This document shows positions 31,551-42,208 of a DNA stretch of 64,000 bases, one piece after another. The position numbers were made by a program, and so were the translations under genes. The DNA is from Reyranella sp. CPCC 100927 (GTDB lineage Bacteria; Pseudomonadota; Alphaproteobacteria; Reyranellales; Reyranellaceae): positions 62,001-126,000 of the forward strand of contig NZ_VOHA01000021.1 of the NCBI RefSeq assembly GCF_007859315.1. The letters are read 5' to 3'. Each line of letters begins with the position of its first letter. Position 1 is the stretch's first letter. The notes beneath the pieces are model-generated. The model ran no database searches. It was not told the DNA's origin and was given only the letters and a program-made list of their open reading frames with translations.

Positions 31551-31933
31551 TGCCTGTCTCCTGCTGAAAGCGATCGGATCGGCCAGTGCCGATGAGACGC
31601 GCGCAACAGCGCGCGAACCGCGCGTTTGCCGAGGTGGCCGAAGCGCTCCCGGCTGCCGCGTCAACGCCGAACCAAACGCCGAGCGAAGTTGTCAGGCCTT
31701 GCGATGCCACGTGATCCCGACTCCGATCCCTGGCTCGCCAGACGCAACGATGTCGATGATAGGGACGGTCCAGGGGGCCAACATCGGTCGTTCGGATGAG
31801 GCCCGGTACATGATGCGATACAGACGACACACACAGGCGCCACTCACGACATCGGCGCGATACGGCACCCCGGTAGGGTGCTCCCATCAAAGGACGGCAA
31901 TTTTCCGCCGGCCATCACACAAGGGAGATACCG
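31551..31933. other. Gap whose right part is a duplicated promoter/leader
   Basis: No gene is supported. Bases 31819-31933 are copied almost unchanged at 32420-32533 (about ten differences), including ACAGACGACACACACAGG, CATCAAAGGACGGCAATTTT and the ribosome binding site. Confidence 0.6.
31819..31933 (+). repeat. Duplicated upstream region of NG-repeat genes, copy 1
   Basis: Near-identical to 32420-32533. Both end in CACACAAGGGAGATA before the ATG. The copied unit extends into the signal-peptide codons, so promoter and gene were duplicated together. Confidence 0.75.
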
Positions 31934-32248
31934 ATGTTCCGCAAGACCCTGGTCGCCGCTCTCTTCGCCACTGCCGCTCTCGCAGTTGCCCAGCCCGCTA
32001 GTGCCGGCATGCAGCCCAACGGCATCCCCTTTAATGGCACGGCGCTGAACGGCATCGAGCCGAACGGCCTGGAACTGAATGGCAAGGTTATCAACGGTTC
32101 CAAGGTGAACGGCTATGCCTGGAATGGCTTGGCGTTGAACGGCATTCCGTTCAACGGGATGGCCTGGAACGGCAGCGCCGGGAACGGCACAGCTGCCGAC
32201 GCGCGGCCCGCGACTGTGATCGCCATCGAGCTGCCGGCAGCCAAGTAG
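31934..32248 (+). CDS. Secreted Asn-Gly pentad-repeat protein, copy 1
   Basis: The 104-aa precursor has a signal peptide (MFRKTLVAALFATAALAVAQ, cleavage after ASA). The mature part is a run of about 12 Asn-Gly pairs spaced every five residues (for example NGIPFNGTALNGIEPNGLEL), followed by a conserved tail ATVIAIELPAAK. This differs from standard pentapeptide repeats, which place Leu/Phe where Gly is found here. No enzyme for peptide modification is adjacent. Function is unknown. A perfect terminator follows. Confidence 0.75.
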   Translation: MFRKTLVAALFATAALAVAQPASAGMQPNGIPFNGTALNGIEPNGLELNGKVINGSKVNGYAWNGLALNGIPFNGMAWNGSAGNGTAADARPATVIAIELPAAK

Positions 32249-32263
32249 CAACGCGCCCCAACA

Positions 32264-32298
32264 AACGGCGGCCCCGCCGAAAGCGGGGCCGCCGTTTT
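32264..32298 (+). terminator. Rho-independent terminator after NG-repeat gene 1
   Basis: AACGGCGGCCCCGC (32264-32277) pairs perfectly with its complement (32283-32296) around CGAAA. The stem ends in TTTT. Confidence 0.9.
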
Positions 32299-32419
32299 CG
32301 TTGTGGAGCATGCAAGGCGGCTTCCGGGATCGACGAGGCTCACACTGCTGTGCGTTGTGGCCGCTTCATGGTCGAGACGGTCCGTGGCGAAGCCTCCTGT
32401 TCCATCGTGCCCGCGCAAT

Positions 32420-32533
32420 ACAGACGACACACACAGGCACCATTCACGACATCGGCGCGATACGCCGTCCCGATAGGGTGTTCCCATCAAAGGACGGCAA
32501 TTTTCCGCCGGCCATCACACAAGGGAGATAACC
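32420..32533 (+). repeat. Duplicated upstream region of NG-repeat genes, copy 2
   Basis: Copy of 31819-31933. See that entry. Confidence 0.75.
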
Positions 32534-32863
32534 ATGTTCCGCAAGACCCTGATCGCAGCCCTCTTCGCCACCGCCGCTCTCGCGGTTGCCCAGCCCGCCA
32601 GCGCCGGCATGCAGCCCAATGGCATTGAACCGAATGGTTTGGCTTTGAACGGCTTGGCCCTGAACGGCATCCCGCTGAACGGCATCGCCCTGAATGGCAT
32701 CGAGCCCAATGGGGTGGCCTGGAACAGTCTTGCGTTCAACGGCTATGCCTGGAACGGCTCGGCATGGAATGGCTATGCGTGGAATGGCTACGTATGGAAC
32801 GGCACCGCTGCCGACGCCCGGCCTGCGACCGTGATTGCCATCGAACTGCCGGCGGCGAAGTAA
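32534..32863 (+). CDS. Secreted Asn-Gly pentad-repeat protein, copy 2
   Basis: The 109-aa tandem paralogue of the preceding gene has an almost identical signal peptide and tail (RPATVIAIELPAAK). The repeat core has 13 pentads, twelve with NG and one with NS (NSLAF). It is enriched in aromatic residues in the second half (NGYAWNGSAWNGYAW). The core has diverged more than leader and tail, which suggests selection or slippage within the repeat. Confidence 0.75.
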   Translation: MFRKTLIAALFATAALAVAQPASAGMQPNGIEPNGLALNGLALNGIPLNGIALNGIEPNGVAWNSLAFNGYAWNGSAWNGYAWNGYVWNGTAADARPATVIAIELPAAK

Positions 32864-32883
32864 GCCCGCACCGCATACGACAG

Positions 32884-32916
32884 AACGGCGGTCCTGCCGA
32901 GCGCGGGGCCGCCGTT
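32884..32916 (+). terminator. Decayed terminator after NG-repeat gene 2
   Basis: AACGGCGG (32884-32891) and CCGCCGTT (32909-32916) form the stem with mismatches further in. The T-run seen in copy 1 is lost. Confidence 0.55.
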
Positions 32917-32976
32917 CGACGTTTGGCGTCCGGTAGCGTATCCTGCTGGAAGAAAAATGCGTTAGGGGAGGGGGAT

Positions 32977-33294
32977 ATGCTGGAACTGATCGCGCTGGTG
33001 GCTGCCCTGGTGCTCTGCGTCTGGACGCCGATCGAGACCCGCAAAGTGCGCGATGGCTGGATGCGCAAGAACTTCCAGGGAACGCACGCCGAGTTCGTCG
33101 CCAAGTACCGTCGCCAGCTCACCGTGATCGGGTGGGTCGGCATGGTCCTGGGCACGCTGAATCTCGTGTTGGCGGCGGTCGCCGCCAGCGAGCCCGGCTT
33201 CATCGTGAAGCTGATCGCCGGCATCATCTGGCTGGTTGCCGGCGGCATCTCCCTGTGGTCTCGCCGCATCCTGGATGAACCGCGCCCGGCATGA
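32977..33294 (+). CDS. Small membrane protein (105 aa)
   Basis: ATG 32977 follows a G-rich Shine-Dalgarno (GGGGAGGGGG). The product has three hydrophobic segments: residues 3-17 (LIALVAALVLCVWTP), about 48-70 (VIGWVGMVLGTLNLVLAAVAA) and about 76-94 (IVKLIAGIIWLVAGGISLW). A basic loop separates the first two. It is an inner-membrane protein of unknown family. Confidence 0.65.
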   Translation: MLELIALVAALVLCVWTPIETRKVRDGWMRKNFQGTHAEFVAKYRRQLTVIGWVGMVLGTLNLVLAAVAASEPGFIVKLIAGIIWLVAGGISLWSRRILDEPRPA

Positions 33295-33373
33295 ACGCCT
33301 GGCGCCTCTCAGCGAGATGACACGGCGATCGCGGTCGTTTCGTCGACGGCGCGGATCCCTTGCCGTCGCAGTA

Positions 33374-34411
33374 TCACGACGTGAAGGCCCTGGGATTCAT
33401 CGGCGGCTGCATGATGTTGCCGATCCGGTTCAGGGTCTGCTGCGCCCGCACGAGATCCTGGTGGGTTGATTGATAGAACCAGCCGTCGTCGCCGTAGAAC
33501 GATGTCCCGAATACCGATGTGTGCAGTTCATCGACTCGGTCGCGAATCGCGCCCCCCATCGTGTCGATCTTCGGCGTCTGGTACTCCGTCGTCGCCGGCC
33601 TGTTGGGCACCGCGCGGCTGGTTGGTCTGGGATAGTCCCTTGCATCCGGCAATTGGTCGATGGCCCTGCGCGCGCCGGTGGTCATCACGCCGCCGCCCCG
33701 CACCATGCCATGGAACGTCGATTGCTGAATGTAGTCGGAGTTCAGAATGGCGGCCATGTAGAAGGATAGTTCCATCTTCTGCGCCAGGCGGGCTTCGGTC
33801 ACAACCGACGCTGTCGGTGGATTGGCGAAGGGCGCCGCCTCCAGCGTCATCGCGACCGTGTCCTTGACCGAGGTCGGTGCTCCGGAATCGCGCGCCAATG
33901 CGGCAGTGGTGTGTGCCAGCGACGCATTGATATCGATGAAATCTTCGATGTGGGTGAGGTAGTTGATGACGGACTCGGTTCTGAGAGCGGAGTTACCCTC
34001 AATGCTTTTCTTGATCGCGTCGTCGAATTTCGACTGAAGCGCTCCTTGCACTCGGGTCAGGATCTCGCCGACGGCGAAGTTCGCCCATTTCCGGCTCACG
34101 ACCCAGTGCACGGCGTTGAACGTACGCTCCATGTTGCGGTTGCAGATGAAGTTCAACGCCTGCTGTCCCGCCACGGTGCGCACCGAGCTGGATGCGAAGG
34201 CTGCCATCAACAGGCTGCCGGTTGCGATCGACACTGCTGTGATCAGAAGCTGCGCGCGCGCGAGGTCGGCAGCACGCTGCTCGGCGATCTTCGCCTGAAA
34301 TTTCGCATAGGCGTCATCATAGGCGCGGATATACGGACGCCCGACATAGGTCATCCAGTGCCGGCTCTTCTGCGGAATATCGGCAATGAAACGTTCCAGT
34401 CGCTGGGACAT
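33374..34411 (-). CDS. Hypothetical protein (345 aa) with one hydrophobic segment
   Basis: The ATG at 34411 follows GAGG. The N-terminus is basic and helical (SQRLERFIADIPQKSRHW). A hydrophobic stretch lies near residues 55-76 (LLITAVSIATGSLLMAAFAS). A long helical region follows (QSKFDDAIKKSIEG, YLTHIEDFIDINASLAHTTAAL) and then a Pro-rich part with PTSRAVPNRPATTEYQTP. There is no classical signal peptide. It stands alone, divergent from ureD. Family is not recognised. The layout resembles proteins carried by injection systems, but this is weak. Confidence 0.6.
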   Translation of the reverse strand: MSQRLERFIADIPQKSRHWMTYVGRPYIRAYDDAYAKFQAKIAEQRAADLARAQLLITAVSIATGSLLMAAFASSSVRTVAGQQALNFICNRNMERTFNAVHWVVSRKWANFAVGEILTRVQGALQSKFDDAIKKSIEGNSALRTESVINYLTHIEDFIDINASLAHTTAALARDSGAPTSVKDTVAMTLEAAPFANPPTASVVTEARLAQKMELSFYMAAILNSDYIQQSTFHGMVRGGGVMTTGARRAIDQLPDARDYPRPTSRAVPNRPATTEYQTPKIDTMGGAIRDRVDELHTSVFGTSFYGDDGWFYQSTHQDLVRAQQTLNRIGNIMQPPMNPRAFTS

Positions 34412-34698
34412 TGTGCCTCGCAATCAACTATGACGCGATGTTCCTAAGAGATCGAAGTGACAGGAATGTGGCTCTGTTTGATCGCCCACTCATTTTTGGT
34501 GTAAATTTGTAATGCACAAAACCGGCAGCCGCGCATCAACGCGACGCGTACCCGTTGGCGCACCGCGAGGGGAGACGCCGCTGTCCGAAATGGTCGCTGT
34601 CGTCGATTTCCGGTAAACGCAGTTTTGTCCGTTAGGCGGTTCCCCGAAGATCGGGTCCCTGTGTACGCAAGGAGTTGGTCGATTCCCGGAACTCTCGA

Positions 34699-35565
34699 AT
34701 GGCCTTTGGCCGAATATCTCCGGAGCGGTGTTTGACCCGGCTGCAGCGTGGCGACGGCGCGGCGGAGGTGGCGTATACCGCCGGGCCGGACGGCGCCGTG
34801 CTGACCCATCTCTATCAGCGCGAGCCCTGCCGCATCCTGTTTCCGGACGGCGAACCCGGCGATCCGCCGCAGGCCGTGTTCATCACCATGTCGGGTGGCT
34901 TGACCGATGGCGACCGCCTGCGGCTGCAGGCCCGCGTCGCTGCCGGCGCCACCGTGACGGCCACCACCCAGGCGGCGGAGAAAATCTACCGCGCCTCGGC
35001 GCAGGCGCTGGACTGCACGGTCGATATCGATCTGTCGGTGGCGGCCGGCGCGAGCCTGGAGTGGTTGCCGCAGGAGACCATCGTGTTCGACGGTGCCCGT
35101 CTGCGCCGGCGTACCGCGGTCGATGTCGCCCCGGGTGGCCGGCTGCTGGCATGCGAAATGGTGGTACTGGGCCGCGTCGCCGCCGGCGAGCGCTTCACGT
35201 CGGGCCTGCTCCTGGATGCCTGGTGCGTGCGCCGTGACGGCAGGCTGACATGGGCCGACGCCCTGCGGCTGGATGGCGCGGCGCCCGGGGCGGCGGGCTT
35301 CGGCGACGCACCGGCGGTAGCGATGGCGGTCTATGTCGGCGACGACGCGGCGACCCATCTCGAGGCGGCGCGCACGGCGATCGACGCCGCCTGCGCGCTG
35401 GCGCCGGACCTGAAAGCGGGCGCCACCGTGGTCAACGGCCTGCTGCTGGCGCGTTTCCTGGGTGCACCGTTCGACGTGCGCCGCGCGCTGGTGTCATGGC
35501 TGGCGCACATGCGGACGGTATGCTTGGATTTGCCCGCACGCCTGCCCCGCGTGTGGCATGTTTGA
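34699..35565 (+). CDS. ureD: Urease accessory protein UreD
   Basis: The 288-aa protein has the UreD landmarks: GDGAAEVAYTAGPDGAVLTHLYQREPCRILFP, a central MSGGLTDGDRLRL, TTQAAEKIYRA and EWLPQETIVFDGARLRR. It forms a scaffold with UreF and UreG that delivers nickel to apo-urease in the cytosol. The start could be TTG 34675 directly after AAGGAG (too close) or ATG 34699, which I prefer. First gene of the urease cluster. About 290 nt without genes precede it. Confidence 0.92.
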   Translation: MAFGRISPERCLTRLQRGDGAAEVAYTAGPDGAVLTHLYQREPCRILFPDGEPGDPPQAVFITMSGGLTDGDRLRLQARVAAGATVTATTQAAEKIYRASAQALDCTVDIDLSVAAGASLEWLPQETIVFDGARLRRRTAVDVAPGGRLLACEMVVLGRVAAGERFTSGLLLDAWCVRRDGRLTWADALRLDGAAPGAAGFGDAPAVAMAVYVGDDAATHLEAARTAIDAACALAPDLKAGATVVNGLLLARFLGAPFDVRRALVSWLAHMRTVCLDLPARLPRVWHV

Positions 35566-35619
35566 TGCTTCTTTTTGCTCCCCACGCCGTGGGGGAGGGA
35601 ACGACCTGAGGACCTGATC

Positions 35620-36231
35620 TTGAACCTGACGCCGCGCGAGAAAGACAAGCTGCTGGTCGCCATGGCGGCGGTCGTGGCGCGCCGCCGCCTGGAGCGCGGC
35701 GTGAAGCTGAACCATCCCGAGGCGATCGCGTTGATCACCGATTTCGTGGTCGAGGGCGCGCGCGACGGCAAGAGCGTCGCCGCGCTGATGCGTGACGGCG
35801 CCACGGTGCTGACGCGCGACCAGGTCATGGACGGCATCGCCGAGATGATCCACGACATTCAGGTCGAGGCGACATTCCCCGACGGCACCAAGCTGGTGAC
35901 GGTGCACAACCCGATCCGTCCTGCGGCGGGCACCGATGCAGCAACGGTATCGGCACCGGCGACACCGGTTGATGATGCCTTCGCTTCGCCGGGTACTCCC
36001 GCGGTGCCGCCCGTCGCCATACCCGCGCCACCGCCGCCGCCATCGTCACCGGTGCCGCCACCACCAGTGGCCGCCGCCGCGCCGCAGCCGGTGCCACCCG
36101 AGGCGCCGTTGCCGCTCTCGCCGTCACCGGTGCCGCCGCCGGTCGCTGCCGCGGCACCGCAGCCGCCGGCCGAACCCACGCCCGATGCCCCACCGACCGA
36201 GCGCCCCAAGGATGATCCCCCGCCGACGTGA
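35620..36231 (+). CDS. ureA: Urease gamma subunit with long Pro/Ala-rich C-terminal extension
   Basis: Residues 1-100 are a normal UreA ([56 protein letters not shown]). The start is TTG 35620 with GAGGA 7 nt upstream, aligned with the usual [10 protein letters not shown]. Residues 101-203 form a low-complexity tail of Pro, Ala, Val and Ser (for example [20 protein letters not shown], duplicated in part) that ends in the hydrophilic KDDPPPT. Ordinary UreA is about 100 aa. The tail could link to the fused UreBC subunit or interact with a partner. Confidence 0.9.
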   Translation: MNLTPREKDKLLVAMAAVVARRRLERGVKLNHPEAIALITDFVVEGARDGKSVAALMRDGATVLTRDQVMDGIAEMIHDIQVEATFPDGTKLVTVHNPIRPAAGTDAATVSAPATPVDDAFASPGTPAVPPVAIPAPPPPPSSPVPPPPVAAAAPQPVPPEAPLPLSPSPVPPPVAAAAPQPPAEPTPDAPPTERPKDDPPPT

Positions 36232-36285
36232 TTCCCTCCCCCGCGCAACGGGGTGGCCGCGCCCAACTGAACGGAGTTCCTCAAT

Positions 36286-38331
<2,046 letters not shown>

Positions 38332-38376
38332 TGAACCCGTCTCCCCGCGCAGGCGGGGAGACGGTAAGATTGACCC

Positions 38377-39438
38377 ATGCCCCCTGAACCCATCCTCGAT
38401 CCATCGACGATCGCGGCGATTGACCGCCGGGCGATGGCGGCGCTGGGTGCGTTCCCCGGCCTGTCCATTGCGCTGGCGCGGCATGGACAGGTACTCTACG
38501 CGCAAGGTTTCGGCATCGCCGACCCCGACACCGGCGAGGCCGTGCAGCCGATGCATCTCTTTCGCATCGCCAGCCTGGCCAAGCCGATCACCGCGGTGGC
38601 GGTCGCGCAGCTGATCGAGCGCCGCCGCCTGCGTGCCGATAACAAGGTCTTCGGTCCGCTCGGCGTCCTGCGCCGGCTCCACGACGGCCGGCCGCTGCCG
38701 CGCTTCGTGGCCGATATCACGGTCGAGCATTTGCTGACCCATGCCGTGGGCGGTTGGCGCAACGACGGCAGCGATCCGATGTTCCGGCAGCCCGGCATGA
38801 ACCACCGCCAGCTGATCGCCTGGACCTTGGCGCACCAGCCGCTGCTCGAACCGCCGGGACGACGCTACGTCTATTCCAACTTCGGCTACTGCCTGCTGGG
38901 CCGCATCATCGAGGCGGTAACCGGCGAGACCTATGCCGATGTCGTGCAGCGCGAGATCCTGGCGCCCTGTGGCGCCGGTGCGATGCGCATCGCCGGCAAT
39001 ACGCTGGCCGAGCGCGCGCCGGGCGAGGTTACCTACCACACCGGCGGTGATGGCGATCCCTACGGCATGAACGTGGCACGCATGGATTCGCACGGCGGCT
39101 GGATTGCTTCGGCATCCGACGTCGCGCGGTTCCTGACCTGGGTCGACGGTGTCGCCGATCCGGTTCAGCAACCCGAGTTGCTGCGCGTCATGACCGCCAC
39201 GTCGCGCACCAATGTCGCCTACACGCGGGGCTGGCATGGCTATCGGCGGCAGAACTGGTGGCACGGCGGGGGCATGCCGGGCACCGCGGCCATGATGGTG
39301 CGCACGGGCGATGGCACCTGTGCCGTGGCACTGGCCAATGGCAGCCGCAACGAGCGCGGCCGCTATGACGGTGCGTTGGCCGAGACGATCTGGCAGATCG
39401 TCGATCGTGTCAGCCTGGCGGCAGGCAGCGGCACATGA
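38377..39438 (+). CDS. Serine hydrolase (class C beta-lactamase-like)
   Basis: The 353-aa protein has the penicillin-binding/esterase motifs: S66-L-A-K69 (RIASLAKP), Y166-S-N168 (YVYSNFGY) and WWHGGGMPGT as the third motif. No signal peptide is present, so it is a cytosolic esterase or peptidase, not a resistance enzyme. It sits between ureBC and ureE in the same direction, overlapping the possible ureE start codon region, and is therefore cotranscribed. No link of this family to urease is known to me. Confidence 0.88.
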   Translation: MPPEPILDPSTIAAIDRRAMAALGAFPGLSIALARHGQVLYAQGFGIADPDTGEAVQPMHLFRIASLAKPITAVAVAQLIERRRLRADNKVFGPLGVLRRLHDGRPLPRFVADITVEHLLTHAVGGWRNDGSDPMFRQPGMNHRQLIAWTLAHQPLLEPPGRRYVYSNFGYCLLGRIIEAVTGETYADVVQREILAPCGAGAMRIAGNTLAERAPGEVTYHTGGDGDPYGMNVARMDSHGGWIASASDVARFLTWVDGVADPVQQPELLRVMTATSRTNVAYTRGWHGYRRQNWWHGGGMPGTAAMMVRTGDGTCAVALANGSRNERGRYDGALAETIWQIVDRVSLAAGSGT

Positions 39439-39452
39439 CAAAGGACCCAACC

Positions 39453-39929
39453 ATGAAGCACGCCACCGCGGTGGCGCGTGCCGGCGCATGGGCGGTGGCC
39501 GAGCAGGTCGACACCATCACCCTGATCTACGACGATCGCTATCGTCGCCGTCTGCGGTTGCTGGGCGACAACGGCACCGACTTCCTGCTCGACTTGCCCG
39601 AACCGCGCGTGCTGCGCGACGGGGACGGCCTGGCACTGGCGGAAGGCGGCTACGTCAAGGTGAAGGCCGCCGACGAGCCGCTGGTGGAAATCCGCGCCCG
39701 CGATTCGGCCCTTTTCACACGGCTGGCCTGGCACCTGGGCAACCGCCATCTGCCCACGCAGATCGACGGCGATCGCATGCTGATCCGCGACGATCATGTC
39801 ATCGTCGACATGCTGGCCGGCTTGGGCGCCGACGTGCGCCGGGTATCGGCGCCGTTCAACCCCGAAGGTGGCGCTTACGGCCAGCACAACCACGACCTCA
39901 CCCACCCGCACCGCCATGGGCATACTTAG
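39453..39929 (+). CDS. ureE: Urease accessory protein UreE (nickel carrier)
   Basis: The 158-aa protein has the UreE N-terminal domain (DTITLIYDDRYRRRLRLLGD, DFLLDLPEPRVLRDGDGLAL) and the metal domain (AWHLGNRHLPTQI with the conserved His). It ends in a His-rich tail (YGQHNHDLTHPHRHGHT) that binds extra nickel. ATG 39453 follows AAGGA. An ATG at 39435 overlapping the previous stop is the alternative. Its stop codon abuts a palindromic element. Confidence 0.9.
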   Translation: MKHATAVARAGAWAVAEQVDTITLIYDDRYRRRLRLLGDNGTDFLLDLPEPRVLRDGDGLALAEGGYVKVKAADEPLVEIRARDSALFTRLAWHLGNRHLPTQIDGDRMLIRDDHVIVDMLAGLGADVRRVSAPFNPEGGAYGQHNHDLTHPHRHGHT

Positions 39930-40054
39930 GACCGCGGGCGGCCGCGCCCGCATTCGCTCGCAGCGACGCGAAGAGCGGACGACAGTCGGCACCAACGCGC
40001 CACAGGCGAAAACGAGGCTTCGCTCGAAGAGGCGCGCGTGGACGCGCGCGGTCC
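39929..40054. repeat. Palindromic element between ureE and ureF (GGACCGCGGGCG type)
   Basis: GGACCGCG at 39929-39936 is repeated inverted as CGCGCGGTCC at the right end (40045-40054). The interior is less well paired than in the copy at 40755. It separates otherwise tightly packed urease genes. Confidence 0.6.
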
Positions 40055-40061
40055 AACAATC

Positions 40062-40745
40062 ATGACCCCCGGTGCGCTCTACCGGCTGCTGGCGTGGCTG
40101 TCACCGTCGTACCCGATCGGCGCCTTCAGCTATTCGCATGGCCTGGAGACAGCAATCGAGGCTGGCCTGGTGCGCGATCGTGAGCAGCTCATCGCCTGGA
40201 TCGCCGGTGTGCTGGACCATGGCACGGGTCGTGTCGACGGCGCCCTGTTCGCCGCCGCCTGGCGCGCGGCGCAAGCCGGCAATGACGTGGCACTCGATGC
40301 CGTTGCCGACCTCGCCGCCGCCTGGCGCGGCACTGCCGAGATGGCGCTCGAGCAGCGCCAGCAGGGTGCATCGTTCCTGTCGATCACCCGCACGGCCTGG
40401 CCCGACGGTCGCCTCGATGCGTTTGCCGCACGTCGCGACGGGCAGTGCGCGCTGCCGGTGGCCGTAGCGATCGCGGCGGCCTGGCAGGACATCACGCTCG
40501 AAGACGCATTGACCGGCTATCTGCATGCCTTCGCCGCCAACCTCTGCTCGGCCGCCGTGCGTGCCATTCCGCTGGGTCAGTCCGACGGCCAGCGCGCTCT
40601 GGCGGCGCTCGCCGCACCGGTCGAGCGCGCCGTCGCCGCGGCGCTGGCGGTGGAGTCGCTCAACGACGTCGGTACCGCAGCGCCGCTGCTCGACTGGTGC
40701 TCCATGCAACACGAAACCCAGTACACGAGGCTGTTCCGCTCATGA
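40062..40745 (+). CDS. ureF: Urease accessory protein UreF
   Basis: The 227-aa helical protein has the UreF landmarks [42 protein letters not shown] and [27 protein letters not shown], and ends [17 protein letters not shown]. It acts with UreD and UreG in nickel insertion and gates UreG GTPase activity. ATG 40062 lies just after the palindromic element. A longer GTG start would read into that element. Confidence 0.92.
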   Translation: MTPGALYRLLAWLSPSYPIGAFSYSHGLETAIEAGLVRDREQLIAWIAGVLDHGTGRVDGALFAAAWRAAQAGNDVALDAVADLAAAWRGTAEMALEQRQQGASFLSITRTAWPDGRLDAFAARRDGQCALPVAVAIAAAWQDITLEDALTGYLHAFAANLCSAAVRAIPLGQSDGQRALAALAAPVERAVAAALAVESLNDVGTAAPLLDWCSMQHETQYTRLFRS

Positions 40746-40754
40746 CGCCGCTTT

Positions 40755-40862
40755 TTTCGGACCGCGGGCGTCCACGCCCGCATCGGCGCGCCAGCGCCGA
40801 CAAGTCTTCGCCCTCCGCTATCGCTACGGGCGAATGCGGGCATGGACGCCCGCGGTCCGAAA
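40755..40862. repeat. Palindromic element between ureF and ureG with 20-bp perfect arms
   Basis: Perfect arms at 40755-40774 and 40843-40862 carry the GGACCGCGGGCGTCCA motif. The right end runs up to the ureG Shine-Dalgarno (GGGAGG, 40865-40870). It is a better preserved copy of the element at 39929. Confidence 0.8.
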
Positions 40863-40875
40863 TAGGGAGGAAGCC

Positions 40876-41547
<672 letters not shown>

Positions 41548-41605
41548 TTGGCAGATCCCTCGTTAGGCTCGGCACAAACGAACCGATCGAACCCCAGGAG
41601 TACCC

Positions 41606-42190
41606 ATGACCCGTCTCATCTTCCTCGCCGCCACGCTGCTGGCCGCCACATCAGGTGCGGCGCAGGCGCATACCGGCCACGAGCTGGGGGGTGCGCTGGT
41701 CGGCTTCCTGCACCCGATCGGCGGGCTGGACCACCTGCTGGCGATGGTCGGCGTCGGCATCTGGGCGGCGCACATCGCCACCCGCGACCGCCGTGCGGTC
41801 TGGCTGGTGCCGGCTGCCTTCGTCGTGCTGATGGTCGTGGGCGGCGCGCTGGCGGTGAGCGGCCTGCGCCTGCCCATGGTCGAGGCCGGCATCCTGGGTT
41901 CGGTGCTGCTGCTGGGCGTGATCCTGCTGGCGGCGCCGACCTTGCCGGTGTGGGCGCCGATGATTGCTGTCGGTCTGTTCGCGCTGTTCCACGGCCATGC
42001 GCATGGCAGCGAGATGCCGTCGGCCGCATCGCCGGTCGCCTACGCCGCGGGCTTCGTTGTCGCCACCGTGGCGCTGCATGCGCTGGGCGTCGGCATCGGC
42101 ATCGCCGCCCGTCGCTTCGGCGGCCTGGTCGGCACCCGCGCGTTGGGCGGCCTCGTTACCCTGGGCGGCGTCGCGCTGCTGGCGAGCTGA
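41606..42190 (+). CDS. ureJ: HupE/UreJ family nickel transporter-like protein
   Basis: The 194-aa protein has a signal-like first helix (LIFLAATLLAATSGAAQAH) and about six further membrane helices. HTGHELGGALVGFLHPIGGLDHLLAMVGVG and FALFHGHAHGSEMP are the His-rich family motifs that bind nickel or cobalt. It most likely supplies nickel for the urease. AGGAG precedes the ATG at 41606. It is the last gene of the cluster. Confidence 0.9.
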   Translation: MTRLIFLAATLLAATSGAAQAHTGHELGGALVGFLHPIGGLDHLLAMVGVGIWAAHIATRDRRAVWLVPAAFVVLMVVGGALAVSGLRLPMVEAGILGSVLLLGVILLAAPTLPVWAPMIAVGLFALFHGHAHGSEMPSAASPVAYAAGFVVATVALHALGVGIGIAARRFGGLVGTRALGGLVTLGGVALLAS

Positions 42191-42208
42191 TCATCGTCAT
42201 CTCATTGT

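Noticed and set aside
31950-32820. CRISPR-like or minisatellite array
   Set aside because: The period-5 codon repeats are in frame inside secreted-protein genes. There are no conserved DNA repeats with unique spacers.
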